Shown here: positions 17,355-26,803 of the stretch, piece after piece
Numbering within the stretch: the stretch's first letter is position 1
Layout: every line of letters begins with the position of its first letter
Assembly (NCBI GenBank): GCA_945870865.1
Contig: CAMBTO010000021.1
Span: 1 to 32,058 of the forward strand
Source of the DNA: Klebsiella pneumoniae
GTDB taxonomy: Bacteria > Pseudomonadota > Gammaproteobacteria > Eutrophobiales > Eutrophobiaceae
DNA length: 32,058 nucleotides
Reading direction: 5' to 3'
Notes under the pieces: model-generated
Seen by the model: only the letters and a program-made list of their open reading frames with translations
Told to the model about the DNA's origin: nothing
Databases searched by the model: none
Translations under genes and position numbers: made by a program

Positions 17355-19484
17355 ATGAAGGTCTGGGGTAATCGCTTGTGCATCCTAATCGCTACCGGGA
17401 TGTTACTGCCAGGTATGGTCCAGTCTCAACCGCAAGCGGAACAGACTACAGCGACTGGGCCCACAACATCCGCCGATGAGGTGATGAGTTATGAAGCCGG
17501 GTTCTTCAGTCGTTACCAGCCTCGCAATGCGCTCGAGATGGTACGCCAGGTACCGGGATTTCTGCTGGATGACGGTGAAGACAACCGTGGATTCGGTGCG
17601 GCTGCCGGCAATGTGCTGATCAACGGCCGGCGCCCGAGTGCAAAGCAGAATACCCCTTCCGCATTTCTGACACGAATCTCTGCCGGTCAGGTCGAACGTA
17701 TTGAACTGATCCGCAACCAGGTCCGTGGTATAGATATGCTGGGTCATTCTGCGCTGGTCAATATCATCCTGTATGGCGATATGCCAGCCAGGGTCCGTTA
17801 TGAAACATCGCTGCGGCACAATAACCGTGGCCCGATCAAACCCACTGTTGATATCTCACTGACCGACCGTTGGGGTGATATCGACTATACCGCCGGATTT
17901 TACAGTGAGCGTGAGGCGAATGGTGAAACCGGTGATCGCATCCTGTATGACGATATGGGTAACGTGGTTGAAACCAGTGATACCGGCCAGAAATCTACCG
18001 GTATTGAGGTCGTCGGGACGCTGAGTGGCTCTACCTGGATAGGTGAAAGCCTGATCAATGCAAACGGCAAGATCAGCTCGGATTCGCGTAACCCCAGACA
18101 ACATATCGAGATTAGTCCGCAGAGCCTTCCCGGGGGCCTGCGTCAGGAGTTCATTGAGGATGAACTCGTCATCAAGGGTATGGAGGTTGGCACCGATGTC
18201 GTGCGCAATCTGAACGAAGACCTGCTCGGCAAGGCGATATTCCTGTTGTATATGGAAAAAATTCCGAAGACCTCCACACGCCGGCTGGTCAATACGTCTG
18301 GTATCGAGACCTTGCTGCGCATTGCCGATACCGATACAGACACCACCGAAGGTATCGCCCGTCTTGAATTCAACTGGTCGGGTATGGAAGGTCATGCCAT
18401 CCAGCTGAATATGGAAAGTGCCTACAATGAAGTCGATGGCAGTCTGCTTCAGACTGATAATCGTGGCACCGGTCCGACCGTCATCAACGTACCCGGCGCG
18501 AATTCTCGCGTCGATGAGGTCCGCTGGGACCTGCAATTAAAAGACAACTGGTCGCTGGGTAACCTGGAGTTTGATTACGGACTCGGGGCCGAATTCTCGA
18601 CCATCTCCCAGACCGGCGATAGCGAACAGGAACGCAGTTTCCGCTTTCTCAAACCGATGGCCAGTGTGATCTGGTCGGCGGGACAAGGACAACGCCTCCG
18701 TTTCACACTGGAGCGCGAGGTCGCCCAGCTGAACTTCAATGATTTTATCAGTGCGACCGTCTTTGAAGACGATGACATTGTGCTCGGTAACCCGGATTTG
18801 CATCCGGATGCCACCTGGGTGACCAGCCTCGGTTATGAAAAACGCTACGGTAAGATTGGTGTCTTCAAGGTGACGGCCTATCACCACTGGATCGATGACG
18901 TGCTGGATCTGTTGCCACTGACGGCCACCAATGCGGTACCCGGTAATATCGGCAATGGTCGCCGCTGGGGCGTGGATTTCGAGAACTCCATTCCGCTCGA
19001 ATGGCTGGGACTGACCGGCTCAAAACTGAGCCTCACCGCGCGCTGGCAGGACTCCACTGTCGTTGATCCTGTGACCGGTGATAACCGTGTGCTGTCGGGG
19101 CAAGGCGGCAACACCGCCTATCGCAGCCTGATGACGGGCAACCGCAATATGCACTATTTCCTGCGACTGGACTTCCGTCAGGATCTTGAAAGCTCGAAGG
19201 TCGCCTGGGGCTGGACTGCCGCAGAGCGCGATACACGTCTGTTGTTCAAGGTCGATGAGCTGGATACCTACGATGAAGATGTTGCGGTCGATGCGTTTGT
19301 CGAAACAACCCGCTGGTGGGGGGTGAAACTGCGCGTACTCGGCGAGAATCTGCTCGACTTCAAGGAATGGCGTGACCGCACCGTGTTTGAGGGTGAACGT
19401 GATCTGTCACCGATTGACTTCCGGGAGACCCGCAACCGCTACAATGGCCGCAAGATCACCTTGTCGGTCAGTGGCAGTTTCTGA
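17355..19484 (+). CDS. TonB-dependent receptor, unknown substrate
   Basis: A 709-aa outer-membrane protein. The start at 17355 is supported by GGGGGAGTA just before the ATG; a TTG start at 17328 is also open but less likely. The signal peptide covers about 24 residues (to MVQSQ). The plug domain is visible as EMVRQVPGFLLDDG, NVLINGRRPSAK and QVERIELIRNQVRGIDM, followed by a long beta-barrel ending in KITLSVSGSF with its terminal phenylalanine. No classical TonB box is obvious. It belongs to a branch with a shortened plug, unlike the two larger receptors at 20802 and 28408. The nuclease gene begins 22 bases after its stop, so the two are cotranscribed; both are bracketed by the 112-bp elements. 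Confidence 0.88.
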   Translation: MKVWGNRLCILIATGMLLPGMVQSQPQAEQTTATGPTTSADEVMSYEAGFFSRYQPRNALEMVRQVPGFLLDDGEDNRGFGAAAGNVLINGRRPSAKQNTPSAFLTRISAGQVERIELIRNQVRGIDMLGHSALVNIILYGDMPARVRYETSLRHNNRGPIKPTVDISLTDRWGDIDYTAGFYSEREANGETGDRILYDDMGNVVETSDTGQKSTGIEVVGTLSGSTWIGESLINANGKISSDSRNPRQHIEISPQSLPGGLRQEFIEDELVIKGMEVGTDVVRNLNEDLLGKAIFLLYMEKIPKTSTRRLVNTSGIETLLRIADTDTDTTEGIARLEFNWSGMEGHAIQLNMESAYNEVDGSLLQTDNRGTGPTVINVPGANSRVDEVRWDLQLKDNWSLGNLEFDYGLGAEFSTISQTGDSEQERSFRFLKPMASVIWSAGQGQRLRFTLEREVAQLNFNDFISATVFEDDDIVLGNPDLHPDATWVTSLGYEKRYGKIGVFKVTAYHHWIDDVLDLLPLTATNAVPGNIGNGRRWGVDFENSIPLEWLGLTGSKLSLTARWQDSTVVDPVTGDNRVLSGQGGNTAYRSLMTGNRNMHYFLRLDFRQDLESSKVAWGWTAAERDTRLLFKVDELDTYDEDVAVDAFVETTRWWGVKLRVLGENLLDFKEWRDRTVFEGERDLSPIDFRETRNRYNGRKITLSVSGSF

Positions 19485-19506
19485 TCTACCCTGATTCAGG
19501 AAAAGC

Positions 19507-20121
19507 ATGCGTCCGGGTAAGCTGCTGAAACTGATCAAAAGCCGATCGCTGGGGTCCACACTGTTGCTGCTGGGGGCCTTAAGTGCCTGGCAGTATTTTG
19601 ACCAGGGCCGGGTCAGTTGGCACGAGGACCTCGTCAGCGAACTTCTGGGTGATGCCCGTCCCGCTCGCCCGCGCAACACAACAACACCCTCTGCGTTACC
19701 ACCGCCGGGCCAGCAACTGTCCGGCACAGTCGACAGCGTTACCGACGGCGATACCTTACGACTGGTCACCCGGGATTTGGATGAATACAAGATACGCCTG
19801 TACGGCATTGATGCACCCGAACGCGACCAGCCCCACGGCGACACCGCCTCGCTGGCACTGGATGCACTGGTAGACGATCGGGAGGTCATCGTCATGGTGC
19901 AAGACATCGATGGCTACGGACGTCTGGTCAGCACCGTTTATCTCGAAGGCACCAATATCAATGTCGCAATGGTGCGTGAAGGTCATGCGTGGTGGTACAA
20001 GTATTTTGCCAAATCAGACAACACCCTGGCCGAGGCAGAAACCGCCGCCCGTGCGGCACGAGCAGGTCTGTGGGCAAGGACAAAGCCGGTGGCACCGTGG
20101 GACTGGCGACGACGGCACTAA
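19507..20121 (+). CDS. Membrane-anchored staphylococcal-nuclease-like (thermonuclease) protein
   Basis: A 204-aa protein with an uncleaved or cleaved N-terminal hydrophobic segment (residues 16-28), a linker rich in proline and arginine, and an SNase domain (about 70-195). Calcium and catalytic residues of the family are present: DGDT (79-83 region), R97 and D102/E105 in IRLYGIDAPERDQP, and R139 in DGYGRLV. It should cut DNA or RNA outside the cytoplasm. AGGAAAA lies five bases before the ATG. Being cotranscribed with a TonB-dependent receptor suggests a joint nutrient role, for example freeing and importing phosphate or nucleotides; that link is inference. Confidence 0.9.
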   Translation: MRPGKLLKLIKSRSLGSTLLLLGALSAWQYFDQGRVSWHEDLVSELLGDARPARPRNTTTPSALPPPGQQLSGTVDSVTDGDTLRLVTRDLDEYKIRLYGIDAPERDQPHGDTASLALDALVDDREVIVMVQDIDGYGRLVSTVYLEGTNINVAMVREGHAWWYKYFAKSDNTLAEAETAARAARAGLWARTKPVAPWDWRRRH

Positions 20122-20169
20122 TACCGGAGCTATTTAAAAGAGCTGTTCCGGATGCCAATGAAGATTGGT

Positions 20170-20281
20170 ATCAGCCCTCTGGCTATGATTGTGAAAGACC
20201 GTTAGCCGCATGGATGCGGCGCTCGAGCGTACATGGATGTATTCACAGCGTGTCTTGAACGATTATAGCCAGATGGCTGAT
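20170..20281 (+). repeat. MITE-like 112-bp palindromic element, copy 2
   Basis: The same length and orientation as copy 1, with four base substitutions by my count (two in the left end, one in the centre, one in the right end). The flanking similarity continues for about 18 bases on the right (CCCACAGGAATTTGAG). It sits between the nuclease gene and the converging small gene at 20307, so it may also serve as a terminator. Confidence 0.88.
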
Positions 20282-20306
20282 CCCACAGGAATTTGAGAAC
20301 AGTGAT

Positions 20307-20573
20307 TTAAAACCGTCTGGATTTCTTCAGTGCCGGATTGACCTTGTCGAGCTCTGCCTGTACCTGCTCACGTGAATGACGGTAGACAATTTCCCTGCCC
20401 ATTACCGTGCCAGCATAGGCCTGTCCATTCCGTGTCGGTGTCAGTTCACATTGCACGCTGTGCACACCCGTGCCAATGACCACATCGATCCGGTCAGGCC
20501 GTTTATGCAGTACGACCACCTGCATCGATTGTCCACTCTCGGTCACTTCTACGGTAATCGTGTCATTGCTCAT
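20307..20573 (-). CDS. Small conserved-looking protein of unknown function
   Basis: An 88-aa basic, soluble protein without signal peptide or membrane segment. I do not recognise its family. It begins SNDTITVEVTESGQSMQVVVLHKRPDRIDVVIGTG, which suggests a beta-rich N-terminal half, followed by a basic helix (YRHSREQVQAELDKVNP) and a KKSRRF tail that could touch nucleic acid. A GGGGAG ribosome site seven bases before the ATG and coding-like composition support it as a real gene. It lies between copy 2 of the 112-bp element and the terminator of the next receptor gene. Confidence 0.65.
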   Translation of the reverse strand: MSNDTITVEVTESGQSMQVVVLHKRPDRIDVVIGTGVHSVQCELTPTRNGQAYAGTVMGREIVYRHSREQVQAELDKVNPALKKSRRF

Positions 20574-20688
20574 GGCTCAACTCCCCTGGACTGGCGATAG
20601 ATGATTCAGCATAGAGTATCACGCGGAAATTGTCTGGAATTATTCAGCTGGCCAACGGCGGTGTTGTGCCTGTGCCTGGACGGCGGAC

Positions 20689-20714
20689 AAAAAAATAGCC
20701 CTGTCACCAGGGCT
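20689..20714 (-). terminator. Rho-independent terminator for the 931-aa receptor gene
   Basis: A 7-bp stem, AGCCCTG / CAGGGCT (20697-20714), with a TCAC loop. Read on the minus strand it is followed by an ATTTTTTT run. A T-run also follows on the plus strand, so it may work both ways. Confidence 0.8.
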
Positions 20715-20762
20715 GAATTTTTTCCATGCTGCCGGGAGATGGCCCGGCGAGGACAGTCAGCC

Positions 20763-20789
20763 TACCGGCACCCGAAACGGGTGCCGGTA
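20763..20789 (-). terminator. Stem-loop just after the 931-aa receptor gene
   Basis: A perfect 12-bp stem, TACCGGCACCCG / CGGGTGCCGGTA, with a three-base loop, 13 bases beyond the stop codon on the minus strand. There is no T-run, so it may be an mRNA 3'-end stabiliser ahead of the true terminator at 20689. Confidence 0.6.
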
Positions 20790-20801
20790 GACATACTGTT
20801 T

Positions 20802-23597
20802 CTAGTTATAGTTGTACTGGAACTGCACGCCGTAGCTGAACCAGTTACGCGGGCTCAGTGCATTGTCTACACGGCCTGCCGGATCGACATCGAACTCGGG
20901 GTAGTATTTCATACCCGTCTCAAGGATATTGCGGCCCCATAACATCACGCTCCAGGTCTCATCAATATCGCCAAGGCCGACGTTCAGGTTCGCGATAACA
21001 CCGGAGTCATACTTGATGACCTCGTCAAATGCCTCGACGTTCCAGATATAGCCGTCGCGGAAGGTCGTGGTTGAATTGAACATGTATTTGTAGCGATCGC
21101 CAATCGGATACCACCAGTCAACGTTGACTACAAACTTCCAGTCCGGTGTACGCGGGGCCTTGTAACCGCTGCGGTCGATCAGGCCTTCACCGGAAGTATT
21201 GCCAAACTGGGCTATCGATTCCGCAGTGGAGATACACGGCCCGGTGGCAGCTGCCTCGAATTCAGCATCCGTACAACCCGCACCCTTGAAACTGACCATC
21301 ACGCCGTCCATCAGTGCGCCGTTAATACCCAATGTCAGCCTGTCCGTCGCGGCCCAGCGACCATCAAACTCAATACCACGCGTGCGCTGCTCGCCGGCAT
21401 TGGTCGAGAAACTGGACTGCGTACTCAGCCCAGTCGGTACCGTGGTGGCAATCTGCAGGTCAGAAATCGTGACCTGGAATAGGGTGATATTGTAGTTGGC
21501 CGCCCCATCGAGCAAACTTCCCTTCGCACCAAGTTCGAAGTTCTCCGCATTTTCAGCCAGTAGCGGGAAGGTCTCAGGTGGGTTCGGTAAGGAACCGCTG
21601 GAAATATCGGCGCCTCCGCCCTTGAACGCACGTGCCCATTTAGCATACACAGACAGGTCATCTGAGAAGCGGTAACGCAGCGTAACCTGGGGATCCAGAC
21701 TGTCGTCGCGGTATTCATTCAGATATGGGCCGGTATCGTTGCTGTTGTTCTGCCCACGGGTGGCAACGGTAATCGGACCAATATCGACTGGTGAGAGTGT
21801 ATCCCACGCATCCGGTACGCCCCGGCTCGCCGACGGGGAGTTATAGAGGGAGGTCCAGTATCCGGCACGATAGTTACCGCACATGAACTGATTGGGACCT
21901 GCCACGCTGCAATCGACTATCTGGCTGGCAAGATTCCGCGGACCACGGGGAGTCAAACCGGCACAAGGTTGACCGGCCTGACCAAAAACGGCCGTGTCCC
22001 AGTTCGCAAACACGTTGCAATTATCTGCAGGTGATTGATGACCATTCGCCATCGCCGTGGCTGGATTGCCGTCCCCATCATTGGTAAACGGGTTGACATT
22101 AAAGATAAACGTTGAGGCCAGACCGAGGATATAGGAATCCTTTTTAATATCGGTATAACGTGCACCGACATCGAGTGAGGCCTTCTCGGTAAAGTTCCAG
22201 GTCAATGAGGCAAATGCACTCTTCCAGGTCGTGTCCTGCCAGCTTTCGTGGAACCGCATCGGCTGACGCAGGTTCGCGCGCAGCGACATGGTCTGGTATT
22301 TCAGATTGTTAAGATTTCCAAGATCGAGGTCCTCATACTGATAGAACACGCCGGTCTCCCACTCAAACTTGCCACCGCGTGGGGACAGGAATCGGAACTC
22401 CTGGCTGAACATGTCAAAGATTTCGCCACGGTGCTGCAGGTTGGTCGGTATCGGTGAACTGGAATTGTCAAAGTTGGAGGAGCGCTGGTAATCGACATAG
22501 GCGGTATTTGAGTCGATATTGATCTCGTTATCCATCTGGTAGTTCATACCGAGCCGATAGCTGTACGCATCCATATCGTCATGCGCATCGGGACGTTCAA
22601 ATACCTTTGGCCAGATGGTCGTAATATCAACGATACCCGCGTTATTGTCCTCCTGGTCTATACCGGCTATAGGCTTGAAGAACGGGGTCTGGCCCTCACG
22701 GATACCAATACGTTTGAACCCGTTCTCGCAATCCTCCGGAAATGCCAACACCTGTTTGGCGTCGGTAAATGTGGTCAATCCTGGTGTGGTGACTGCGCGC
22801 TCGGTCTGTGGGACGGTACCGGCAGTTCGGCAGACAGACATGCCATCTCCATCACGGCGACGACGTGAATATTCACCCTTCAAGGTAGCCTCAAAGTTTG
22901 AGGTCGGGCTCCACATCAGCGTTGCCCTTGCCGCCTTCTCATCGCTGTCCGGGAACATATCACCGGTTACGACATCGCGTAGATAACCACTCATCCTGTC
23001 GAGCTGGCCAGCAACCCGGATTCCCAACGTATCGGTTATCGGACCACCGATACCACCCTCAACACTCATGCGACCCCAGTTACCAAATTCGGAGGTCACA
23101 TCACCCTGCCATTCCTCGGTCGGTTTTTTCGAGATGATGCTGAATGCGCCGGCGGTGGCGTTCTGGCCAAAGGCGATTGGTTGCGGACCACGCAATACCT
23201 CGAGACGTTCCACATCGAGGAAGGCGCCCATGATCATTGAGGTACGGCCGTAATGCACGCCGTCAGAGAAGGTTGGTACGGCCTGCTCCAGACCAAGGTT
23301 ATTTCCGGTAGTACCCATGCCGCGAACTGCAATGTCCTGGTCCTGGGTGCGGATGTCGATTTCGACGCTGGGCGAGAACATCGAGACGTCCTCCATTGAG
23401 CGCAGACCCTGCGATGCCAGCGTCGCACCACTGAACGCTTCCAGCGATATCGGAACATCCTGAATGGACTGCTCACGGCGCTGGGCCGTGACGACTATCT
23501 CTTCAAGTACCTGGGCAGATACGTTAGATGAAATAATTACAGTGGATAATACGACAGCAGAAATGGCTACAGCTAATACACGCCTTTGAATCAACAT
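20802..23597 (-). CDS. Large TonB-dependent receptor (931 aa)
   Basis: An outer-membrane receptor with a signal peptide (to about residue 28, NVSAQ) and a TonB box (EEIVVTAQRREQS, 32-44). The plug domain shows DVPISLEAFSGATLASQG, DIAVRGMGTT and DVERLEVLRGPQPIAFGQNATAGAFSIISKKP. The large barrel ends with NWFSYGVQFQYNYN. At 931 aa it exceeds siderophore receptors, with long extracellular loops containing cysteine-bearing stretches (for example CNVFANW and GQPCAGLTP). The start has GGGGAGG upstream. It shares its opening and plug wording with the 979-aa receptor at 28408, so the two are likely paralogues. The substrate is unknown. A LysR gene lies 134 bases upstream on the same strand and could control it. 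Confidence 0.92.
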   Translation of the reverse strand: MLIQRRVLAVAISAVVLSTVIISSNVSAQVLEEIVVTAQRREQSIQDVPISLEAFSGATLASQGLRSMEDVSMFSPSVEIDIRTQDQDIAVRGMGTTGNNLGLEQAVPTFSDGVHYGRTSMIMGAFLDVERLEVLRGPQPIAFGQNATAGAFSIISKKPTEEWQGDVTSEFGNWGRMSVEGGIGGPITDTLGIRVAGQLDRMSGYLRDVVTGDMFPDSDEKAARATLMWSPTSNFEATLKGEYSRRRRDGDGMSVCRTAGTVPQTERAVTTPGLTTFTDAKQVLAFPEDCENGFKRIGIREGQTPFFKPIAGIDQEDNNAGIVDITTIWPKVFERPDAHDDMDAYSYRLGMNYQMDNEINIDSNTAYVDYQRSSNFDNSSSPIPTNLQHRGEIFDMFSQEFRFLSPRGGKFEWETGVFYQYEDLDLGNLNNLKYQTMSLRANLRQPMRFHESWQDTTWKSAFASLTWNFTEKASLDVGARYTDIKKDSYILGLASTFIFNVNPFTNDGDGNPATAMANGHQSPADNCNVFANWDTAVFGQAGQPCAGLTPRGPRNLASQIVDCSVAGPNQFMCGNYRAGYWTSLYNSPSASRGVPDAWDTLSPVDIGPITVATRGQNNSNDTGPYLNEYRDDSLDPQVTLRYRFSDDLSVYAKWARAFKGGGADISSGSLPNPPETFPLLAENAENFELGAKGSLLDGAANYNITLFQVTISDLQIATTVPTGLSTQSSFSTNAGEQRTRGIEFDGRWAATDRLTLGINGALMDGVMVSFKGAGCTDAEFEAAATGPCISTAESIAQFGNTSGEGLIDRSGYKAPRTPDWKFVVNVDWWYPIGDRYKYMFNSTTTFRDGYIWNVEAFDEVIKYDSGVIANLNVGLGDIDETWSVMLWGRNILETGMKYYPEFDVDPAGRVDNALSPRNWFSYGVQFQYNYN

Positions 23598-23731
23598 TAT
23601 TGGACACCTCCCCTTTTAGATCTGTACCGCCTACGTTATTTAATATATGGCGATAGTTGCACATTTTTTACACGATTTAATTGGATTAAGCAACAAACTT
23701 TATCAGAGGTCCCTTAGTCAGGATATACGCG

Positions 23732-24607
23732 CTACCTTGTTCTGCGCCAATCAAGTATTTCAATGAATGCCCTGGCGGCATTCGTGAGCGTATGGTGATG
23801 ATGGTGAATATAGCCGAGTTGACGACTCAGCTGGATGCCATCAACCGGCAACACCATCAGACTCTCATCCAGCATCGTCAACGGCAGGATGCTCCAGGCC
23901 ATGCCGACCGAGACCAGCATTTTGATCGTCTCCAGATAGTTCGTGGACATATCTACTTCGAGACGGATCCGGTGGTCCTTGAAGATAGTCTCGACCAGCT
24001 GTCGGGTGAAGGTATTGGCCGCCGGCAGTATGGTCGGATATTCGAGCAGATCGTTCAGCGTTATCTTATCCAGTCGGGTCAGCGCATGATCGGCCGCGGT
24101 CATGATGCACAACTGGTCATCCCATACCGGTTGGCTGAGAATATTATCCATCGTGACCGGTGCGAGTGTCACGACCGCGAGTTCAATCTCCCCGTGTGCC
24201 ACTTGCTGGTAGGCCTGTTCTGAATCCAGAAACGAGATATCAATCGACACCCGCGGATACAGACTGGAATATTCCTTTAACACCGGTGGCAGGCGGTGCA
24301 GACCGATATGGTGACTGGACGCCAGGGACAATCGCCCACTTACGGAGGTGCCGAGGTTATGGATAGCGGTGCGCGTATCGTCGATCTCACGCAGGATCTT
24401 CCTGGCCCGGGGCAATAAAATCTGTCCGGCCTCGGTCAGGATGACGCGTTTACCGATACGATCAAACAGGTTATTACCTATCATCTGTTCAAGTACCGCA
24501 ATGCGCTTGCTGATTGCCGGCTGGGTCAGGTGCAGGCGTTCCCCTGCGAGCGAAAACGAGTTGGTCTCCGCAACGGCAATAAAAGCAGCTAACTGGTTAG
24601 TATCCAT
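23732..24607 (-). CDS. LysR-family transcriptional regulator divergent from leuC
   Basis: A 291-aa regulator. The start at 24607 (MDTNQLAAFIAVAE) matches the usual LysR N-terminus; the frame also opens at a TTG at 24643, which is unlikely. The winged helix-turn-helix is clear (NSFSLAGERLHLTQPAISKRIAVLEQMIG, NLFDRIGKRVILTEAG), followed by a two-lobed effector domain (RLSLASSHHIGLHRLPPVLKEY ... GMAWSILPLTML). Its divergent position from leuCD, over a palindrome-rich gap of about 140 bases, suggests it controls the leucine genes, as in other gammaproteobacteria where a LysR gene faces leuC. The effector is unknown. It may also affect the receptor gene downstream. Confidence 0.93.
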   Translation of the reverse strand: MDTNQLAAFIAVAETNSFSLAGERLHLTQPAISKRIAVLEQMIGNNLFDRIGKRVILTEAGQILLPRARKILREIDDTRTAIHNLGTSVSGRLSLASSHHIGLHRLPPVLKEYSSLYPRVSIDISFLDSEQAYQQVAHGEIELAVVTLAPVTMDNILSQPVWDDQLCIMTAADHALTRLDKITLNDLLEYPTILPAANTFTRQLVETIFKDHRIRLEVDMSTNYLETIKMLVSVGMAWSILPLTMLDESLMVLPVDGIQLSRQLGYIHHHHHTLTNAARAFIEILDWRRTR

Positions 24608-24620
24608 AACATAAAAGGTA

Positions 24621-24693
24621 GAGTATTCCTGATTGTTATTCAAATTATAAAATATATGAATTTGAGTTATTTTTATAACTGAATAGAATACTC
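24621..24693. promoter_or_regulatory. Nested inverted repeats in the LysR-leuC gap, probable operator
   Basis: An outer pair, GAGTATTC (24621-24628) and GAATACTC (24686-24693), encloses CAAATT (24641-24646) / AATTTG (24659-24664) and GTTATTTTTATAAC (24666-24679). The AT-rich dyads suit LysR-type binding (T-N11-A sites) and lie between the divergent starts. The repeats are seen; binding is inferred. Confidence 0.5.
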
Positions 24694-24750
24694 CCCAGAT
24701 TTATTCTGTTATTCGGCAGTTACCTATACTTATAAGGAATGGACAGCATT

Positions 24751-26154
24751 ATGAAAAAGACCATGTATGAAAAGATCTGGGATGCCCATCTGGTGCATGA
24801 AGAACCCGGTCAGGCCCCGATAATCTATATAGACCGCCATCTGGTCCATGAAGTCACCAGCCCGCAGGCGTTTGAAGGTCTGCAAATAGCCAAACGCCCG
24901 GTGCGTCAACCACATGCGATCATGGCGACGCTGGACCATTGTGTGCCGACCAAGGACCGGAATCTGCCGATCAAGGACCCGATAGCGCGCAAACAGGTCG
25001 AGGTGATGATTGAGAATTGCCGCGTGCACAATCTGAATCTGTACGATATGAAGAGCCCGAACAATGGCATCATCCATATTGTTGTTCCCGAGCATGGTTT
25101 TGTCCATCCGGGCATGACCGTGGTCTGCGGTGACAGCCATACCGCCACCCACGGTGCCTTTGGCGCACTGGCGTTTGGTATCGGCACATCCGAGGTCGAA
25201 CATGTACTCGCCGCGCAGACACTGCGTCAGTCCAAGTCCAAATCGATGCTGGTCAAAATTGAAGGCAAATTATCGCCATTCTGCACCGCGAAAGACATCG
25301 CACTCGCGATCATCGGCCATATCGGTACCGCCGGTGGCAACGGCCATGTGATCGAATACGCCGGTTCCGCCATCACCGAGCTCAGCATGGAAGGTCGTAT
25401 GACCCTGTGTAACCTCGCGATTGAAAGCGGCGCCCGTGCCGGTCTGGTCGCACCGGATGGCAAGACGCTCGCGTTCATAAAAGGCCGTGAGTTTGCCCCG
25501 AAAGACGCAGACTGGGAAGCGGCCGTGGCCTACTGGAACAGCATTGCGACCGATGAAGGTGCCAGGTTTGACAAGGTGGTGACCATCCATGCAAACGACA
25601 TCGCCCCGCAGGTCACCTGGGGGACCTCACCGGAACAGGTTATCGGCGTGAATGGCACTGTGCCTGCACCGGAAGACTTCGACGATGATATCAAACGCAA
25701 GGCCTGCGAAAGCGCCCTCTCCTACATGGGTCTGCAGCCACACACCAAGATCACCGACATCCCGGTCGAGTTTGTGTTTATCGGTTCGTGCACCAACGGT
25801 CGTATCGAAGACCTGCGTGCTGCGGCCCATGTCACCCGTGGCAAAAAGGTCGCCCAAAATGTGACCGCGCTGGTCGTGCCTGGCTCTTACCTGGTCAAGA
25901 AACAGGCAGAACAGGAAGGTCTCGACAAGATCTTTCTCGATGCCGGTTGGGAATGGCGTGACCCGGGTTGTTCGATGTGTCTGGCCATGAACGGCGACCA
26001 GCTCGAACCCGGTCAGCGCTGTGCCTCCACCTCGAACCGCAACTTCGAGGGCCGTCAGGGCAAGGGTGGACGTACCCATCTGGTGTCCCCGGCGATGGCA
26101 GCTGCCGCCGCAACCGTCGGTCATTTCGTCGACATACGCAATCTTGATATCTGA
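24751..26154 (+). CDS. leuC: 3-isopropylmalate dehydratase, large subunit
   Basis: A 467-aa subunit that with LeuD isomerises 2-isopropylmalate to 3-isopropylmalate, the second step of leucine synthesis; cytosolic. The start at 24751 ([13 protein letters not shown]) aligns with E. coli LeuC (466 aa). An earlier ATG at 24739 abuts the AAGGA site and is less suitable. Motifs include [16 protein letters not shown] and [27 protein letters not shown]. The three 4Fe-4S cysteines are present, one in [14 protein letters not shown] and two in [11 protein letters not shown]. All active-site parts look intact. leuD follows after 14 bases. Confidence 0.98.
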   Translation: MKKTMYEKIWDAHLVHEEPGQAPIIYIDRHLVHEVTSPQAFEGLQIAKRPVRQPHAIMATLDHCVPTKDRNLPIKDPIARKQVEVMIENCRVHNLNLYDMKSPNNGIIHIVVPEHGFVHPGMTVVCGDSHTATHGAFGALAFGIGTSEVEHVLAAQTLRQSKSKSMLVKIEGKLSPFCTAKDIALAIIGHIGTAGGNGHVIEYAGSAITELSMEGRMTLCNLAIESGARAGLVAPDGKTLAFIKGREFAPKDADWEAAVAYWNSIATDEGARFDKVVTIHANDIAPQVTWGTSPEQVIGVNGTVPAPEDFDDDIKRKACESALSYMGLQPHTKITDIPVEFVFIGSCTNGRIEDLRAAAHVTRGKKVAQNVTALVVPGSYLVKKQAEQEGLDKIFLDAGWEWRDPGCSMCLAMNGDQLEPGQRCASTSNRNFEGRQGKGGRTHLVSPAMAAAAATVGHFVDIRNLDI

Positions 26155-26168
26155 GAGGAAACACTACC

Positions 26169-26780
26169 ATGGAACCTTATGTAACACATGAAAGCATCGC
26201 GGCACTGATGGACCGCAGCAATGTCGATACCGATCAGATCATCCCGAAGCAGTTTCTGAAAGAGGTACAACGTACCGGTTTTGGCAAGCATCTGTTTTTC
26301 GACTGGCGTTATCTGCCGGACGGCTCACCGAATCCGGACTTCGAGCTGAACAAGTCCGCGTTCAAGGGGGCAAGAATACTGGTGGCCGGCGACAACTTCG
26401 GCTGCGGTTCCTCGCGTGAACATGCACCGTGGGCGATCGATGACTACGGCATCAACACGATCATTTCGACCAGTTATGCCGATATCTTCTACAATAACTG
26501 TTTCAAGAACGGTATCCTGCCGATAGTGGTCACCCGCCCGCAACTGGATCAACTGATGGACGAGGTCCGCCACAATGAAGGCGTGAAGTTCACAGTGGAT
26601 CTGGAAAAGCAGACAATCAGCACACCCGGAGGTATCCGCATCTCCTTCCAGATCGACGGCTTCCGCAAGGAGACGATGTCAAAAGGACTGGACGATATTG
26701 CGCTGACCTTGCAGCATGTCGACAAGATCACGGCATTTGAACAGAAGCAGCAACAGCAGTTACCCTGGTTGTGGAATTAA
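26169..26780 (+). CDS. leuD: 3-isopropylmalate dehydratase, small subunit
   Basis: A 203-aa swivel-domain partner of LeuC, of normal length (E. coli 201 aa). Conserved segments: RSNVDTDQIIPKQFLK, DNFGCGSSREHAPWAIDDYG and YADIFYNNCFKNGILP. The GAGAGGAAA ribosome site lies in the 14-base gap after leuC. It ends 23 bases before the ATG of the isopropylmalate synthase-like gene, so the three genes probably form one transcript. Confidence 0.98.
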   Translation: MEPYVTHESIAALMDRSNVDTDQIIPKQFLKEVQRTGFGKHLFFDWRYLPDGSPNPDFELNKSAFKGARILVAGDNFGCGSSREHAPWAIDDYGINTIISTSYADIFYNNCFKNGILPIVVTRPQLDQLMDEVRHNEGVKFTVDLEKQTISTPGGIRISFQIDGFRKETMSKGLDDIALTLQHVDKITAFEQKQQQQLPWLWN

Positions 26781-26803
26781 TATTACGGTCGATACAGACA
26801 GAG

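Noticed and set aside
24608-24643. N-terminal extension of the LysR regulator from a TTG codon
   Set aside because: The LysR family starts at the MDTNQL methionine; the extension would run through the operator-like dyads.
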